Below are positions 1 through 7,995 of a DNA stretch of 11,634 nucleotides, piece after piece (the first letter of the stretch is position 1; every line of letters starts with the position of its first letter). Under the pieces are notes generated by a model. That model was not told the DNA's origin, did not search any database, and saw only the letters and a list, made by a program, of their open reading frames with translations. The DNA is taken from assembly GCA_026193675.1 (NCBI GenBank), contig JAPHSO010000085.1, positions 1-11,634 on the forward strand, given 5' to 3'. The position numbers and the translations under genes are program-made. Source of the stretch: Gammaproteobacteria bacterium. Lineage in GTDB: Bacteria > Pseudomonadota > Gammaproteobacteria > Thiohalomonadales > Thiohalomonadaceae.

Positions 1-1
1 C

Positions 2-2188
2 CTCTCCCATGAGCTGGTAAAAACCGGCCTTTATGACCGCGAATTCCTGCAGCAATACTCCAACGCCGCTGAACTGGTCAACATGGATCCCAACAGCTCG
101 GAGTACGGCATGTTCGTCCGCTTCGAAGTGCCACCTGAAGAGGGCTGTTTCGATCCGCAGAACAAACTCTGGTGGGATCGGGAACTCAACAAACCTATTT
201 CGACTCAAACCCCCGGCACCGATCCACGCCTGATGGGTGAGTTCACATTGGATGATGGCACCCCGGTAAAACCTGCATTCCAACTCCTTAAAGAGCGTCT
301 GGATGAGTACACCCCTGAGTGGGCCGCCTCAATCACCGGCATCCCGGTTGAAACCATCCGTCGCCTTGCGCACGAGATGGGGATCACCGCTCGAGATAAG
401 AAGATCGAATTGCCGATTGCCTGGACCGATGTCTGGGGAAATGAGCATGATACTGTCACCGGTAATCCGGTCGCCTTCCACGCAATGCGCGGACTGGCTG
501 CTCACTCTAACGGTTTCCATTCGATCCGAGCGATGTCGATTCTAATGTCGATCCTTGGCACCATTGATCGCCCCGGTGGTTTCCGTCACAAGGCACCATT
601 CCCACGTCCAATCCCTCCCTGCCCAAAAACGCCAACCAGTTGGGATGACGTAAAGCCCAATACACCATTAAATGGTATGCCGCTCGGTTGGCCTGCTGAC
701 CCTGATGATCTCTTCGTTGATGATGATGGTGAGCCGGTGCGCATCGATAAAGGTTTCTCTTGGGAGCACCCTCTCTCAGTTCATGGTTTGATGCACAACG
801 TTATCACCAATGCATGGCGTGGCGATCCCTACAAGATCGACACCCTGTTCCTGTTTATGTCGAACATGGCATGGAACTCGACGATGAATACCGAGGAGGT
901 GCGCAAGATGCTCAACGACAAAGAGGAGGATGGCGAGTTTAAAATCCCCTTCATCATTGTTGCTGATGCCTTCCAGTCAGAGACGGTTGCCTATGCCGAT
1001 CTGGTGCTGCCAGATACCACCTATCTAGAGCGTTACGACTGCATGTCGATGCTCGATCGCCCCATCTCTGAATTTGATGGCCCGGTCGACTCGGTCCGAA
1101 TTCCGGTGCTACCCCCCTCATTCGACACAAAGCCTTTCCAGGAGGTGATCATTGAGCTCGGTACGCGCCTGAAACTTCCGGTCTTTGTCGATGATGCAGG
1201 TAACCGTAAATATAAGGACTATCCCGACTTTGTCACCAACTTCGAGACCGCACCCGGATCGGGTATGGGTTTCCTCGCCGGTTGGCGCGGTAACGGCGGT
1301 CAGAAATCGATGAAGGGTGAACCCAATCCCGATCAATGGCAGATGTATGAAAAGAACAACTGCGTCTATCATCACGAGCTGCCGAAGTCCTACCAGTACA
1401 TGCGTAACTGGAACCAGGGCTATCTGCAGTGGGCCCAGGCCCACGGCATGACCCGTTACGCCGAGCCGATCAATATTCATATCTACTCCGAGGTGCTGCA
1501 GAAGTTTCGTCTGGCAGCCCAGGGCAAGAGCATCGGTAACCAGCCTCCTGAGAGGCTACGTAAACGGGTTGAGACCTACTTCGATCCACTGCCGTTCTAC
1601 TACGAACCGATCGAGTCACAGCTCACCGACAAGCGCACCTATCCGCTCAACGCGATCACCCAGCGCCCGATGGCGATGTATCACTCGTGGGATTCGCAAA
1701 ATGCGTGGCTGCGCCAGATCCACGCCTACAACTTCCTCTATATGCATCCCTCAACCGCACAGGCTCAAGGGATCGATGATGGCGGCTGGATGTGGGTCGA
1801 GTCGATGCACGGCAAGGTACGCTGTATGGCACGCTTCTCTGAGGCGGTTGAGCCCGGTACCGTCTGGACCTGGAATGCGGTCGGTAAGGCATCAGGTGCA
1901 TGGAACCTTGATAAGAAGGCTAATGAGGCCAATCAAGGCTTCCTGTTGAACCACCTGATCTCTGAAGAGCTACCCCCCCATACCGATGGCGATCACCTCT
2001 CCAACTCTGATCCCGTTACCGGTCAGGCCGGTTGGTATGACGTACGCGTCCGGATCTACCCTGCTGACGAAAGTGAGCCGAAGGTGACCTTCCCTCAATT
2101 TAAAAATATGCCCGCACCTCCTGGTGCCCCCCAAAGAAAGGCCTGGCAAGCCTTCTTTGCCGGACTCTTTACTGGAGGCAAAAAATGA
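2..2188 (+). CDS. soeA: Sulfite dehydrogenase molybdopterin subunit SoeA (5' truncated by window)
   Basis: Catalytic subunit of the membrane-bound, cytoplasm-facing sulfite-oxidising complex SoeABC, in the DMSO-reductase (complex iron-sulfur molybdoenzyme) superfamily. It oxidises sulfite to sulfate at a bis-MGD molybdenum centre. The frame is open from base 2, upstream of the first ATG at 83, so the visible 728 residues are the C-terminal three quarters of a protein that is normally about 950-1000 residues. The N-terminal 4Fe-4S motif and the Mo ligand lie outside the window. Visible family marks are the central molybdopterin domain with ADLVLPDTTYLER (about 994-1032) and the C-terminal dinucleotide-binding beta-barrel, including WTWNAVGKASGAWNL (about 1864-1911). 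The downstream ferredoxin and DmsC-type genes fix it as part of a three-subunit enzyme. Polysulfide, thiosulfate or tetrathionate reductase-like activity is the main alternative. The soe assignment rests on overall resemblance plus the nearby sat gene. Confidence 0.88.
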   Translation, partial: LSHELVKTGLYDREFLQQYSNAAELVNMDPNSSEYGMFVRFEVPPEEGCFDPQNKLWWDRELNKPISTQTPGTDPRLMGEFTLDDGTPVKPAFQLLKERLDEYTPEWAASITGIPVETIRRLAHEMGITARDKKIELPIAWTDVWGNEHDTVTGNPVAFHAMRGLAAHSNGFHSIRAMSILMSILGTIDRPGGFRHKAPFPRPIPPCPKTPTSWDDVKPNTPLNGMPLGWPADPDDLFVDDDGEPVRIDKGFSWEHPLSVHGLMHNVITNAWRGDPYKIDTLFLFMSNMAWNSTMNTEEVRKMLNDKEEDGEFKIPFIIVADAFQSETVAYADLVLPDTTYLERYDCMSMLDRPISEFDGPVDSVRIPVLPPSFDTKPFQEVIIELGTRLKLPVFVDDAGNRKYKDYPDFVTNFETAPGSGMGFLAGWRGNGGQKSMKGEPNPDQWQMYEKNNCVYHHELPKSYQYMRNWNQGYLQWAQAHGMTRYAEPINIHIYSEVLQKFRLAAQGKSIGNQPPERLRKRVETYFDPLPFYYEPIESQLTDKRTYPLNAITQRPMAMYHSWDSQNAWLRQIHAYNFLYMHPSTAQAQGIDDGGWMWVESMHGKVRCMARFSEAVEPGTVWTWNAVGKASGAWNLDKKANEANQGFLLNHLISEELPPHTDGDHLSNSDPVTGQAGWYDVRVRIYPADESEPKVTFPQFKNMPAPPGAPQRKAWQAFFAGLFTGGKK

Positions 2189-2907
2189 CTCAACTTGCTC
2201 TCGTAATTGATCTCAACGTCTGCGTCGGCTGCCACGCCTGCGTGACATCCTGCAAGGAGTGGAACACCTCTGGTGAACCCGGTCCTCTAGTTGATGAGAA
2301 TCCCTACGGCAAAGATCCCACAGGTACCTTCTTTAACCGGGTACAGACCTACGAAATAGGCGAGTTCCCTAACACCGAGACACTCCACTTTCCCAAGAGC
2401 TGTCTTCACTGTGAGGAGCCACCCTGTGTACCGGTCTGTCCGACTGGCGCCAGCTACAAACGCGAAGAGGACGGCATCGTCCTGGTCGATTATGACAAGT
2501 GCATCGGCTGCAAATACTGCACCTGGGCCTGCCCCTATGGCGCACGAGAGATCGATGAAAAGCAGAAGGTGATGAAGAAGTGCACCCTCTGTGTCGATCG
2601 GCTCTATGATGAGGCACTACCCGAGTCAGAGCGCAAACCCTCCTGTGTGCTCGCATGTCCAACCTCTGCTCGTCTGTATGGTGATGTGCACGATCCAGAT
2701 TCAGAGGTATCTAACGCCATTCGCGAAGAGGGCGGTTATCAATTGATGCCTGAGTGGGGCACCAAACCTTCAAACCACTATCTACCCCGCCGTAAGACCA
2801 GAATGCACATTCATGAAGATGAGCTGGTACGTGCCGATAATCCGCTGAAACAAGAGGATATTCGTCATGAGACATCCAAAGATGTCACCCTGGACGACTG
2901 GTTCTAA
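2185..2907 (+). CDS. soeB: Sulfite dehydrogenase iron-sulfur subunit SoeB
   Basis: Electron-transfer subunit (240 aa) that carries electrons from the molybdenum subunit to the membrane anchor. Four cysteine groups typical of DmsB/NrfC-like four-cluster ferredoxins are visible: C13-x2-C16-x2-C19-x3-C23 near the N-terminus, then CLHCEEPPCVPVCP, CIGCKYCTWACP, and CTLC followed by a distal CVLACP. Together they can hold four [4Fe-4S] clusters. No signal peptide is present, which fits a cytoplasmic location. The start is well supported: GGAGG at 2174-2178 sits 6 nt before the ATG, and this ATG overlaps the soeA stop as ATGA, so the two are translationally coupled. Confidence 0.93.
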   Translation: MTQLALVIDLNVCVGCHACVTSCKEWNTSGEPGPLVDENPYGKDPTGTFFNRVQTYEIGEFPNTETLHFPKSCLHCEEPPCVPVCPTGASYKREEDGIVLVDYDKCIGCKYCTWACPYGAREIDEKQKVMKKCTLCVDRLYDEALPESERKPSCVLACPTSARLYGDVHDPDSEVSNAIREEGGYQLMPEWGTKPSNHYLPRRKTRMHIHEDELVRADNPLKQEDIRHETSKDVTLDDWF

Positions 2908-3028
2908 GAGTAACTATTCATCATGTTCATCTTTTGCCCCAGAGCTGCGTACGAAAATGCCTTGCCTGAAACAAAATCTAACCACGCTGAACAGCTACAC
3001 GTTAATTAGAAAACATTAGAGAGATATT
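2908..3028 (+). other. soeB-soeC spacer
   Basis: A 121-nt gap inside an otherwise tightly coupled operon (soeA and soeB overlap by 4 nt). It has no convincing terminator hairpin and no clear sigma70 promoter. It contains a 28-codon reading frame (2923-3009) without a ribosome binding site. A purine-rich GAGAGA just before the ATG at 3029 is the likely soeC ribosome binding site. I see no other structure here. Confidence 0.4.
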
Positions 3029-3997
3029 ATGCATCCCGCCTTTTCCGTTATTTTCCTCACCACGCTGATTGGTGCCGGCCAGGGTCTCTTTCTGGCACTG
3101 TTTACCAGCGAGAGTTATTCCGCTGTTGGCCTTTTGCCCAAACAGTCGCACACCTTCTACGCCATAGGCGGTTTTTTGGCTCTGCTGCTACTGATTGCTG
3201 GCCTCATCGCCTCTGTTTTTCATCTCGGTAGACCTGAGCGTGCCTGGCGTGCTGCCAGTCAATGGCGAACCTCCTGGCTCTCACGTGAGGTTATCGCGTT
3301 ACCAACCGTGATGGGGCTGGTCTTTCTATACGCCACGATCCATCTTTTCGAATGGAATCCAATGTTTCTCGGTTATGGCTTTGGCGATAAAATCACCCTG
3401 GTACTGGGTGGAACCGCAGCGACTGCCATTTTCATTCTGTTTCTCTGCACCGGGATGATCTATGCGGCAATCCGTTTTCTAAAAGAGTGGTCTAATCCGC
3501 TTACCATCATCAACTTTATTCTGTTTGGTGGTGCCTCTGGATTTATGCTGGCCTCTGCCTACAGTTCGTTTTACGCCCCTGAACTGGTTAACTTCTTTGG
3601 AGGCTGGGCCATTATTTTGACCCTCTCTGTATGGGTCACCCGAAGTGCATCGCTAATTCGTAACGCACGACTAAAGCCAACCTCAACCATTCAAACGGCT
3701 ATTGGTGTACGCCACACCAAAATTCAGCAAAAGGCGATGGGGATGATGGGCGGTAGCTTCAATACCCGTGAATACTTCCACGGAAAAACTGCACTGTTCT
3801 TAAAATCAATTAAGTGGATCTTTATTGTTCTCTCCTTCCCGCTGCCTATTTTGATACTGTGGGCCGGTATGCAATTTGATCAGCAGCCTCTGCTCATTTC
3901 AGCATTTGTCATCCAGTATGTCGGATTGCTATTTGAACGCTGGCTGTTCTTTGCACAGGCCAACCACCCTCAAAATATCTACTACCAGACGGTTTAA
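3029..3997 (+). CDS. soeC: Sulfite dehydrogenase membrane anchor subunit SoeC (DmsC/NrfD-like)
   Basis: Integral membrane subunit (322 aa) that anchors SoeAB and hands electrons to quinone. About eight hydrophobic helices are visible, roughly at residues 4-25, 43-67, 88-108, 122-148, 157-181, 185-208, 263-283 and 288-310. Between helices 2 and 3 is LGRPERAWRA followed by SWLSRE, a signature of the DmsC anchor family. No heme-binding pattern is obvious. The start at 3029 gives an N-terminus (MHPAFSVIFLTTLIGAGQG) typical of the family and has a GAGAGA ribosome binding site just upstream. It follows soeB after 121 nt and is followed by a strong terminator, so it is the last gene of the operon. 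Confidence 0.9.
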   Translation: MHPAFSVIFLTTLIGAGQGLFLALFTSESYSAVGLLPKQSHTFYAIGGFLALLLLIAGLIASVFHLGRPERAWRAASQWRTSWLSREVIALPTVMGLVFLYATIHLFEWNPMFLGYGFGDKITLVLGGTAATAIFILFLCTGMIYAAIRFLKEWSNPLTIINFILFGGASGFMLASAYSSFYAPELVNFFGGWAIILTLSVWVTRSASLIRNARLKPTSTIQTAIGVRHTKIQQKAMGMMGGSFNTREYFHGKTALFLKSIKWIFIVLSFPLPILILWAGMQFDQQPLLISAFVIQYVGLLFERWLFFAQANHPQNIYYQTV

Positions 3998-4016
3998 TTG
4001 TAATTCTGTCAGAAAT

Positions 4017-4044
4017 AAAAAAGCCCCATTTATGGGGCTTTTTT
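4017..4044. terminator. Bidirectional rho-independent terminator between soeC and the CheZ-like gene
   Basis: A perfect inverted repeat: AAAAAAGCCCC (4017-4027), loop ATTTAT, GGGGCTTTTTT (4034-4044); the outer A and T of the loop can also pair. The stem has a run of T on its 3' side when read on either strand. It lies 20 nt after the soeC stop and 15 nt beyond the stop of the convergent gene, so it should end both transcripts. Confidence 0.9.
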
Positions 4045-4059
4045 CTCTGTTCAAAAGCA

Positions 4060-4608
4060 CTAAAAAAGCTCCAGCTCATCATCTTCCTGCTGAGCTTCAT
4101 ACTCTCTAAAAATCTCAATCGCCTCCTCTAGAGATGCTCCCTTTAGCACAGCGTCAAACATCACTCGGTCAGCCTCTGTCGTGTAACGCTCTCGGATCTC
4201 ATTCTGCATTTTTTGCCACTCATCAGGACTTTGGCGTCTTTCGGGATTACCAATTAAATCCGCCAGATGCTCCAGACTTCCAGAGGCATGATTAAGGCGC
4301 TGACTCAGTTTGTCATAAAATTGGAATGCAACAATCGCCGACTGCATCTGCGCGAAAATGAGCTGGCCATTCTCAAGAATTTCATCTCGAACCACCCCCT
4401 CTTCAAGTTGAGTCGCCGATTTGAGAATGGCACTAGTACCATCCAACATTTGAGTAAAAGAGCTGGCCAGCGTATCGACAGAGTTATCACCATCACGCAG
4501 CGTCCATCCCAGTTGGGTGACCACTGTATCGAGCATCAGGATCGTCTCTTTAACCTGATGCCAGTCTGTTGAAACATTATCCTCTACAGATATATTTTCT
4601 TGTCCCAC
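4060..4608 (-). CDS. Small helical protein with CheZ-like phosphatase motif
   Basis: A soluble 182-aa protein without signal peptide or membrane segment, almost entirely helix-forming with heptad-like stretches. Residues 95-105 read FQFYDKLSQRL, giving F97-x-D99-x3-Q103. This matches the F-x-D-x3-Q active-site pattern of CheZ (D143 and Q147 in E. coli), which dephosphorylates CheY-P. The C-terminus DDELELF (176-182) is acidic and ends in Phe, resembling the short CheY-binding tail of CheZ. The GTG start at 4608 has TAAGGA 6 nt upstream; the gene lies 41 nt after the GGDEF-EAL gene and is the last of that operon. The role proposed here, a phosphatase for a response regulator encoded elsewhere, is inference from the motif, tail and helical fold. 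Overall similarity to CheZ looks weak, so it could instead be an unrelated coiled-coil adaptor. Confidence 0.6.
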   Translation of the reverse strand: MGQENISVEDNVSTDWHQVKETILMLDTVVTQLGWTLRDGDNSVDTLASSFTQMLDGTSAILKSATQLEEGVVRDEILENGQLIFAQMQSAIVAFQFYDKLSQRLNHASGSLEHLADLIGNPERRQSPDEWQKMQNEIRERYTTEADRVMFDAVLKGASLEEAIEIFREYEAQQEDDELELF

Positions 4609-4623
4609 CGGTTATCCTTATTT

Positions 4624-4637
4624 GCTCTATCAAGAGC
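4624..4637 (-). other. Short intercistronic hairpin
   Basis: GCTCT (4624-4628) and AGAGC (4633-4637) form a 5-bp stem with a 4-nt loop in the 41-nt spacer between the GGDEF-EAL gene and the CheZ-like gene. There is no T-run after it on the minus strand, so it is not a standard terminator. At most it could affect mRNA processing or stability. Confidence 0.2.
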
Positions 4638-4649
4638 CTGTTCAGTTTT

Positions 4650-6983
4650 CTAAAAAAGAGGTTCTGGGCGACCTAAATGGTAACCCTGCCCATAACCAAT
4701 TCCGAGCTCTCGAAGCAGCTCATTAACACTTTCGGTTTCGATAAATTCAGCCACTGTTTTAATATTAAAGCTGGCTGCAATATCTACCGTAGAACGGACA
4801 AAAATCTGATCACTATTTGAACGCTCAATATTACGCACAAAGCTGCCATCAATTTTAACCCAGTCAACATCAAGCTGCTTTAGATGACGATAGGAAGAGA
4901 AACCCACACCAAAATCATCCAGCGCAAAACGACACCCCATCCCTTTAAGGGTCGAGATAAAGTAACCCGCTTGAGCCATATGAGTTACTGCAGCTGTCTC
5001 TGTAATCTCAAATATCAGTTTATGGGAAACATCCTCTGCATTCTCCAATTGATCCATGATCCAGTGAAGGAAGTCGAGATCCCCCACATCATAGCCAGAG
5101 AGATTTACCGCCAGTGAAATGTCATTACCGAGAAGAGCCTGTTCACGAATAATGGTGATTGCACGACCCACAACCCAGTGATCAATCTGGGTAATCAATC
5201 CGTAGCGTTCAGCAGTATCGATAAACGCCTCCGGGTAGATCAATTCATCTCCTGAGACCATACGAATTAGCGCCTCATAGTGACTAATACCATCACCCTT
5301 CATACTCACAATAGGTTGCATATGCAGAACAAACAGCTCCTCTTTCAGCGCTGTTCTAATCTGACTCTCCAGGTTGAGCTTATCCTGCATCTGCTCAATG
5401 AGATCATGTCTCTCTCCAAAGAATCGATACTGCTTGCGCCCCCCCTCTTTGGCATGATTGAGTGCAGCATCCGCGCGGGCTAACAGCCCTCCAGAGCGCA
5501 GTCCCTCATCTGGAAACATCACGATACCGATAGCAGCACTGATGTGAATAGAAGATCCATCAATCTTGAATGGGTGGTCCTCTATCTCTTTAATCAGTCT
5601 CTCGACCATCGTCTCTGCACTTTCGTGATCCGCAATCGGCAGCACAATACCAAACTCATCGCCACCAAGCCGACCCAACACGTCGGTATCTTCTAGCACC
5701 GCCTGGATCAGCTGCGAAACTTTAATGATGACCTGATCTCCCAGCTCATGACCAAAAGAGTCGTTAACATATTTAAATTGAACCAGGTCAAGATGGAGCA
5801 GGGCCGCCTCATGTCCATAACGGTTGGCATAGGCGATATGCTCCTCCAGTTTCTGTTCAAAACTCTGACGATTAATCAGTCCAGTAAGGGCATCATGATT
5901 GCCCAGGAACATTGCGAACTCCTCGGCTTTCTTCTGTTCTGAAATATCGATCATAATGCCGCGCATGGTCATACCGGCGCCCTCGATATAACTGGAGCTT
6001 GCGATATTACGCAGCCAAACCTCATCACCTTTATGATTAATCAGGCGAAACTCTATGCTCACCTCATCAATAATTTCAGTGAGTTTCTCAAAGCAGAATC
6101 GCATCGCCATCTGATCATCTATATGTGCGTGCTCGATGAGAAAATCGATATCAACCCACTCATCTTCACTAAAGCCGGTCACCTTCTCCCACTCGGCACT
6201 CACAAAGGTGAGCAGGCCACTCTGTGCATCAATCTCCCAGACAATTGCACTAAGACCATTAAGCAAGGTATCAAGATAACGGTTGTCTCGTGTTAGCTGC
6301 TCGGTCGTCTTCAACAGGTGATCGGCTAGAAGATTGAGAGAGTTGGCCACATCTCCCATCTCTCCGGCGCCATTGATATCGATGCGATGCTTAAGATCAC
6401 CCTCACGCATCATGATGGCGCCATCTTTAAGTCGATGAAGGTTACGCGCGATAAATATGCCCAACAGGAGTGTCACTCCCACAGAAAAGAGCACCGCTAT
6501 CGCTGCAATAATAGTGCTCTGCTGCTTAGATTCGGAGATTAACGATTGAATATGCTTTGTTGAATATCCAACATGAAGCGTCCCCAGGTTCATTCCTGAA
6601 AGAGAGATGGTTGCGACTGTATCGAAAATACCATCAACAGCAGCCTCAGAGAGTCGTTGGTCATGCAGATCTTTCACCCCATGCAGATGATCTCCTACAG
6701 CAGACATCAACATATCACTACGATTAAAGACCTCCGCATAGGTCACCTCCTGATTCTTTTTCAAAAGGGAAAGGATATCTTTTAACTGTGCACGATCATT
6801 CGCAGCCAGGGCTGGGGCCAGCGAATTGACTAGCAATCGATTTTGCTGCTTAACAGATTCTTGCATTGCTGTTGCGTGGCTCGACTCAAGCAGACGTGTC
6901 CCATTCCATATCAGGATAGAGAGCATGGCCAACTGGATTACAATCGAGACGAGAAGTAGAGAGGTGGATACCTTTAGTTTCAT
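4650..6983 (-). CDS. Membrane HAMP-PAS-GGDEF-EAL c-di-GMP signalling protein
   Basis: A 777-aa inner-membrane protein that makes and/or degrades cyclic di-GMP. Order: TM1 (about 7-28), periplasmic region (about 30-153), TM2 (about 155-180), HAMP (about 181-233), PAS/PAC (about 233-345), GGDEF domain (GGDEF at 440-444) and EAL domain (EAL 570-572, DDFG 689-692). The EAL domain keeps all the recognisable catalytic elements: AVNLS, EITET, DDFG, VKID, AEFIE and QGY, so phosphodiesterase activity is likely. The GGDEF core is intact, but the inhibitory RxxD site reads EDTD, and DLDxFK reads DLVQFK. Net activity cannot be told from sequence. I chose the ATG at 6983; a TTG at 6989 is an alternative two codons longer. 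It starts 14 nt after the PhnD-like stop, so the two are probably translated together and the binding protein may feed its periplasmic domain. Confidence 0.92.
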   Translation of the reverse strand: MKLKVSTSLLLVSIVIQLAMLSILIWNGTRLLESSHATAMQESVKQQNRLLVNSLAPALAANDRAQLKDILSLLKKNQEVTYAEVFNRSDMLMSAVGDHLHGVKDLHDQRLSEAAVDGIFDTVATISLSGMNLGTLHVGYSTKHIQSLISESKQQSTIIAAIAVLFSVGVTLLLGIFIARNLHRLKDGAIMMREGDLKHRIDINGAGEMGDVANSLNLLADHLLKTTEQLTRDNRYLDTLLNGLSAIVWEIDAQSGLLTFVSAEWEKVTGFSEDEWVDIDFLIEHAHIDDQMAMRFCFEKLTEIIDEVSIEFRLINHKGDEVWLRNIASSSYIEGAGMTMRGIMIDISEQKKAEEFAMFLGNHDALTGLINRQSFEQKLEEHIAYANRYGHEAALLHLDLVQFKYVNDSFGHELGDQVIIKVSQLIQAVLEDTDVLGRLGGDEFGIVLPIADHESAETMVERLIKEIEDHPFKIDGSSIHISAAIGIVMFPDEGLRSGGLLARADAALNHAKEGGRKQYRFFGERHDLIEQMQDKLNLESQIRTALKEELFVLHMQPIVSMKGDGISHYEALIRMVSGDELIYPEAFIDTAERYGLITQIDHWVVGRAITIIREQALLGNDISLAVNLSGYDVGDLDFLHWIMDQLENAEDVSHKLIFEITETAAVTHMAQAGYFISTLKGMGCRFALDDFGVGFSSYRHLKQLDVDWVKIDGSFVRNIERSNSDQIFVRSTVDIAASFNIKTVAEFIETESVNELLRELGIGYGQGYHLGRPEPLF

Positions 6984-6997
6984 GGTCAAGAATTGAA

Positions 6998-7840
6998 CTA
7001 CATACCAAGTTCGCTAGCTAAATAGGGGCGAATCACCTCATACTCAGAACCAATCGCCTCGCGGAACGGTGGTTGAGAAATTTGATTTAAAACATCTCGG
7101 CCCTGTTGTGAATACTTCATTTGAACCAATAGTCGGGTCAACTCTCTCTGAAGGGCATGATCGACACTATGGGCATAGAGAATACTGCTGCCGGGAAGGT
7201 AGTCTGCATTGTCAATGATCCGCAACAGGGGTAGCTTCTTTCTCATCTGTTTTACCGCAAAGCTGGCAACAAATGTCGCATCAACATCTCCGCTCAACGC
7301 TGCCTGATAAGCGGCATTATGGCTGTTATAGTGGATAAATTCTGGGAGCTCTTCCGGCTTCAGCCCCTTAGAGATGAACCATTTTTTGGCCATGATATTA
7401 ATGGCGCTAACTCTGGGAGGTAGAGCCACTTTTTTATTTGCAAGTTGCTTGGGATGTTCAATAAAACTCTGCCCCTTAACCAACAACAGAGGCAAAATTT
7501 TTCTCTCTGAGGCGACCCCAATATTGTAGTGCCCACCATCAAGGGCCGTTAGCGTCATGACAGGTGTGGCAAATATGAGATCATAACGATGTCGACCGAT
7601 CTCCTGTGAAAAAAGCTCTGGATTCTTGACTGTCTCAATGATCACCTCTCTTCCGAGTTGCTGCGAAAGGTAATGACTTAATGGAGAGAAGCGCTTATAG
7701 AGTGCAACCGTACTGATAAATGGCGTAATACCAATCACCAGAGGAGGGGGTTCAGCAGCCCGTGATGTTGCTGTGATGAATACCAATAACATGCTCAACA
7801 ACGCACGTAGATATCGACTATTTTTAAGACTCGGCCCCAC
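6998..7840 (-). CDS. PhnD-like periplasmic substrate-binding protein
   Basis: Predicted exported solute-binding protein (280 aa) of the phosphate/phosphonate-binding PhnD-like family. The N-terminus has basic residues and a hydrophobic core ending near SRAAE (26-30), a standard signal peptide with cleavage around residue 28-29. The mature part opens LVIGITPF, then carries YDLIFATPVM, LANKKVALPP and ALSGDVDATFVAS, the usual lobe and hinge pattern of PhnD-type proteins. No permease or ATPase gene is adjacent. Instead the next gene, 14 nt on, is a membrane GGDEF-EAL protein, suggesting a sensory rather than transport role. I chose the GTG at 7840 because GGGAGGAG lies just before it and the signal peptide then starts cleanly; an upstream TTG at 7882 would add 14 residues of unlikely leader. 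The ligand is unknown. Confidence 0.8.
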   Translation of the reverse strand: MGPSLKNSRYLRALLSMLLVFITATSRAAEPPPLVIGITPFISTVALYKRFSPLSHYLSQQLGREVIIETVKNPELFSQEIGRHRYDLIFATPVMTLTALDGGHYNIGVASERKILPLLLVKGQSFIEHPKQLANKKVALPPRVSAINIMAKKWFISKGLKPEELPEFIHYNSHNAAYQAALSGDVDATFVASFAVKQMRKKLPLLRIIDNADYLPGSSILYAHSVDHALQRELTRLLVQMKYSQQGRDVLNQISQPPFREAIGSEYEVIRPYLASELGM

Positions 7841-7903
7841 AGCTCCTCCCACGGATGATAGGTTGCAACCTCCCTGTCCCAACTGATTTTCTGTTTTATT
7901 CAG

Positions 7904-7932
7904 ATACTAGCCCCTTAATCAACGATTGCCAA
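7904..7932 (-). promoter_or_regulatory. Probable sigma70 promoter of the PhnD-like / GGDEF-EAL / CheZ-like operon
   Basis: Read on the minus strand, TTGGCA (7932-7927, five of six matches to the -35 consensus) is followed after exactly 17 bp by TAGTAT (7909-7904, four of six). This would start transcription near 7897, leaving about 57 nt of leader before the GTG at 7840. Confidence 0.45.
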
Positions 7933-7954
7933 TATCTGTGATCAGTGCTTCAAT
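7926..7954 (+). promoter_or_regulatory. Weak candidate promoter for the rhodanese-cyclase pair
   Basis: On the plus strand, TTGCCA (7926-7931) and TTCAAT (7949-7954) are spaced 17 bp apart. The -10 is poor (four of six). The -35 shares bases with the minus-strand -35, so the two divergent promoters would overlap back to back. Confidence 0.2.
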
Positions 7955-7995
7955 TAAATCAACTAATAAAAACATAAAATGAGGGTGGGGAAGAG

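Noticed and set aside
1118..1480. 120-codon antisense open frame inside soeA, and similar long frames inside other genes
   Set aside because: They lie wholly within strongly supported coding regions, have no ribosome binding site or family features, and look like shadows of the real frame.
2923..3009. 28-codon open frame in the soeB-soeC spacer (begins MFIFCPRAAYEN)
   Set aside because: No ribosome binding site, no recognisable protein feature, and a length easily reached by chance.
6984..6989. TTG start two codons upstream in the GGDEF-EAL gene
   Set aside because: The ATG at 6983 gives a normal basic start to TM1. The difference is trivial and TTG has no better ribosome binding site.
7841..7882. 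Upstream TTG start at 7882 for the PhnD-like protein, extending it by 14 residues
   Set aside because: The added glycine-rich leader lies ahead of a normal signal peptide, and the strong GGGAGGAG sits right before the GTG at 7840.
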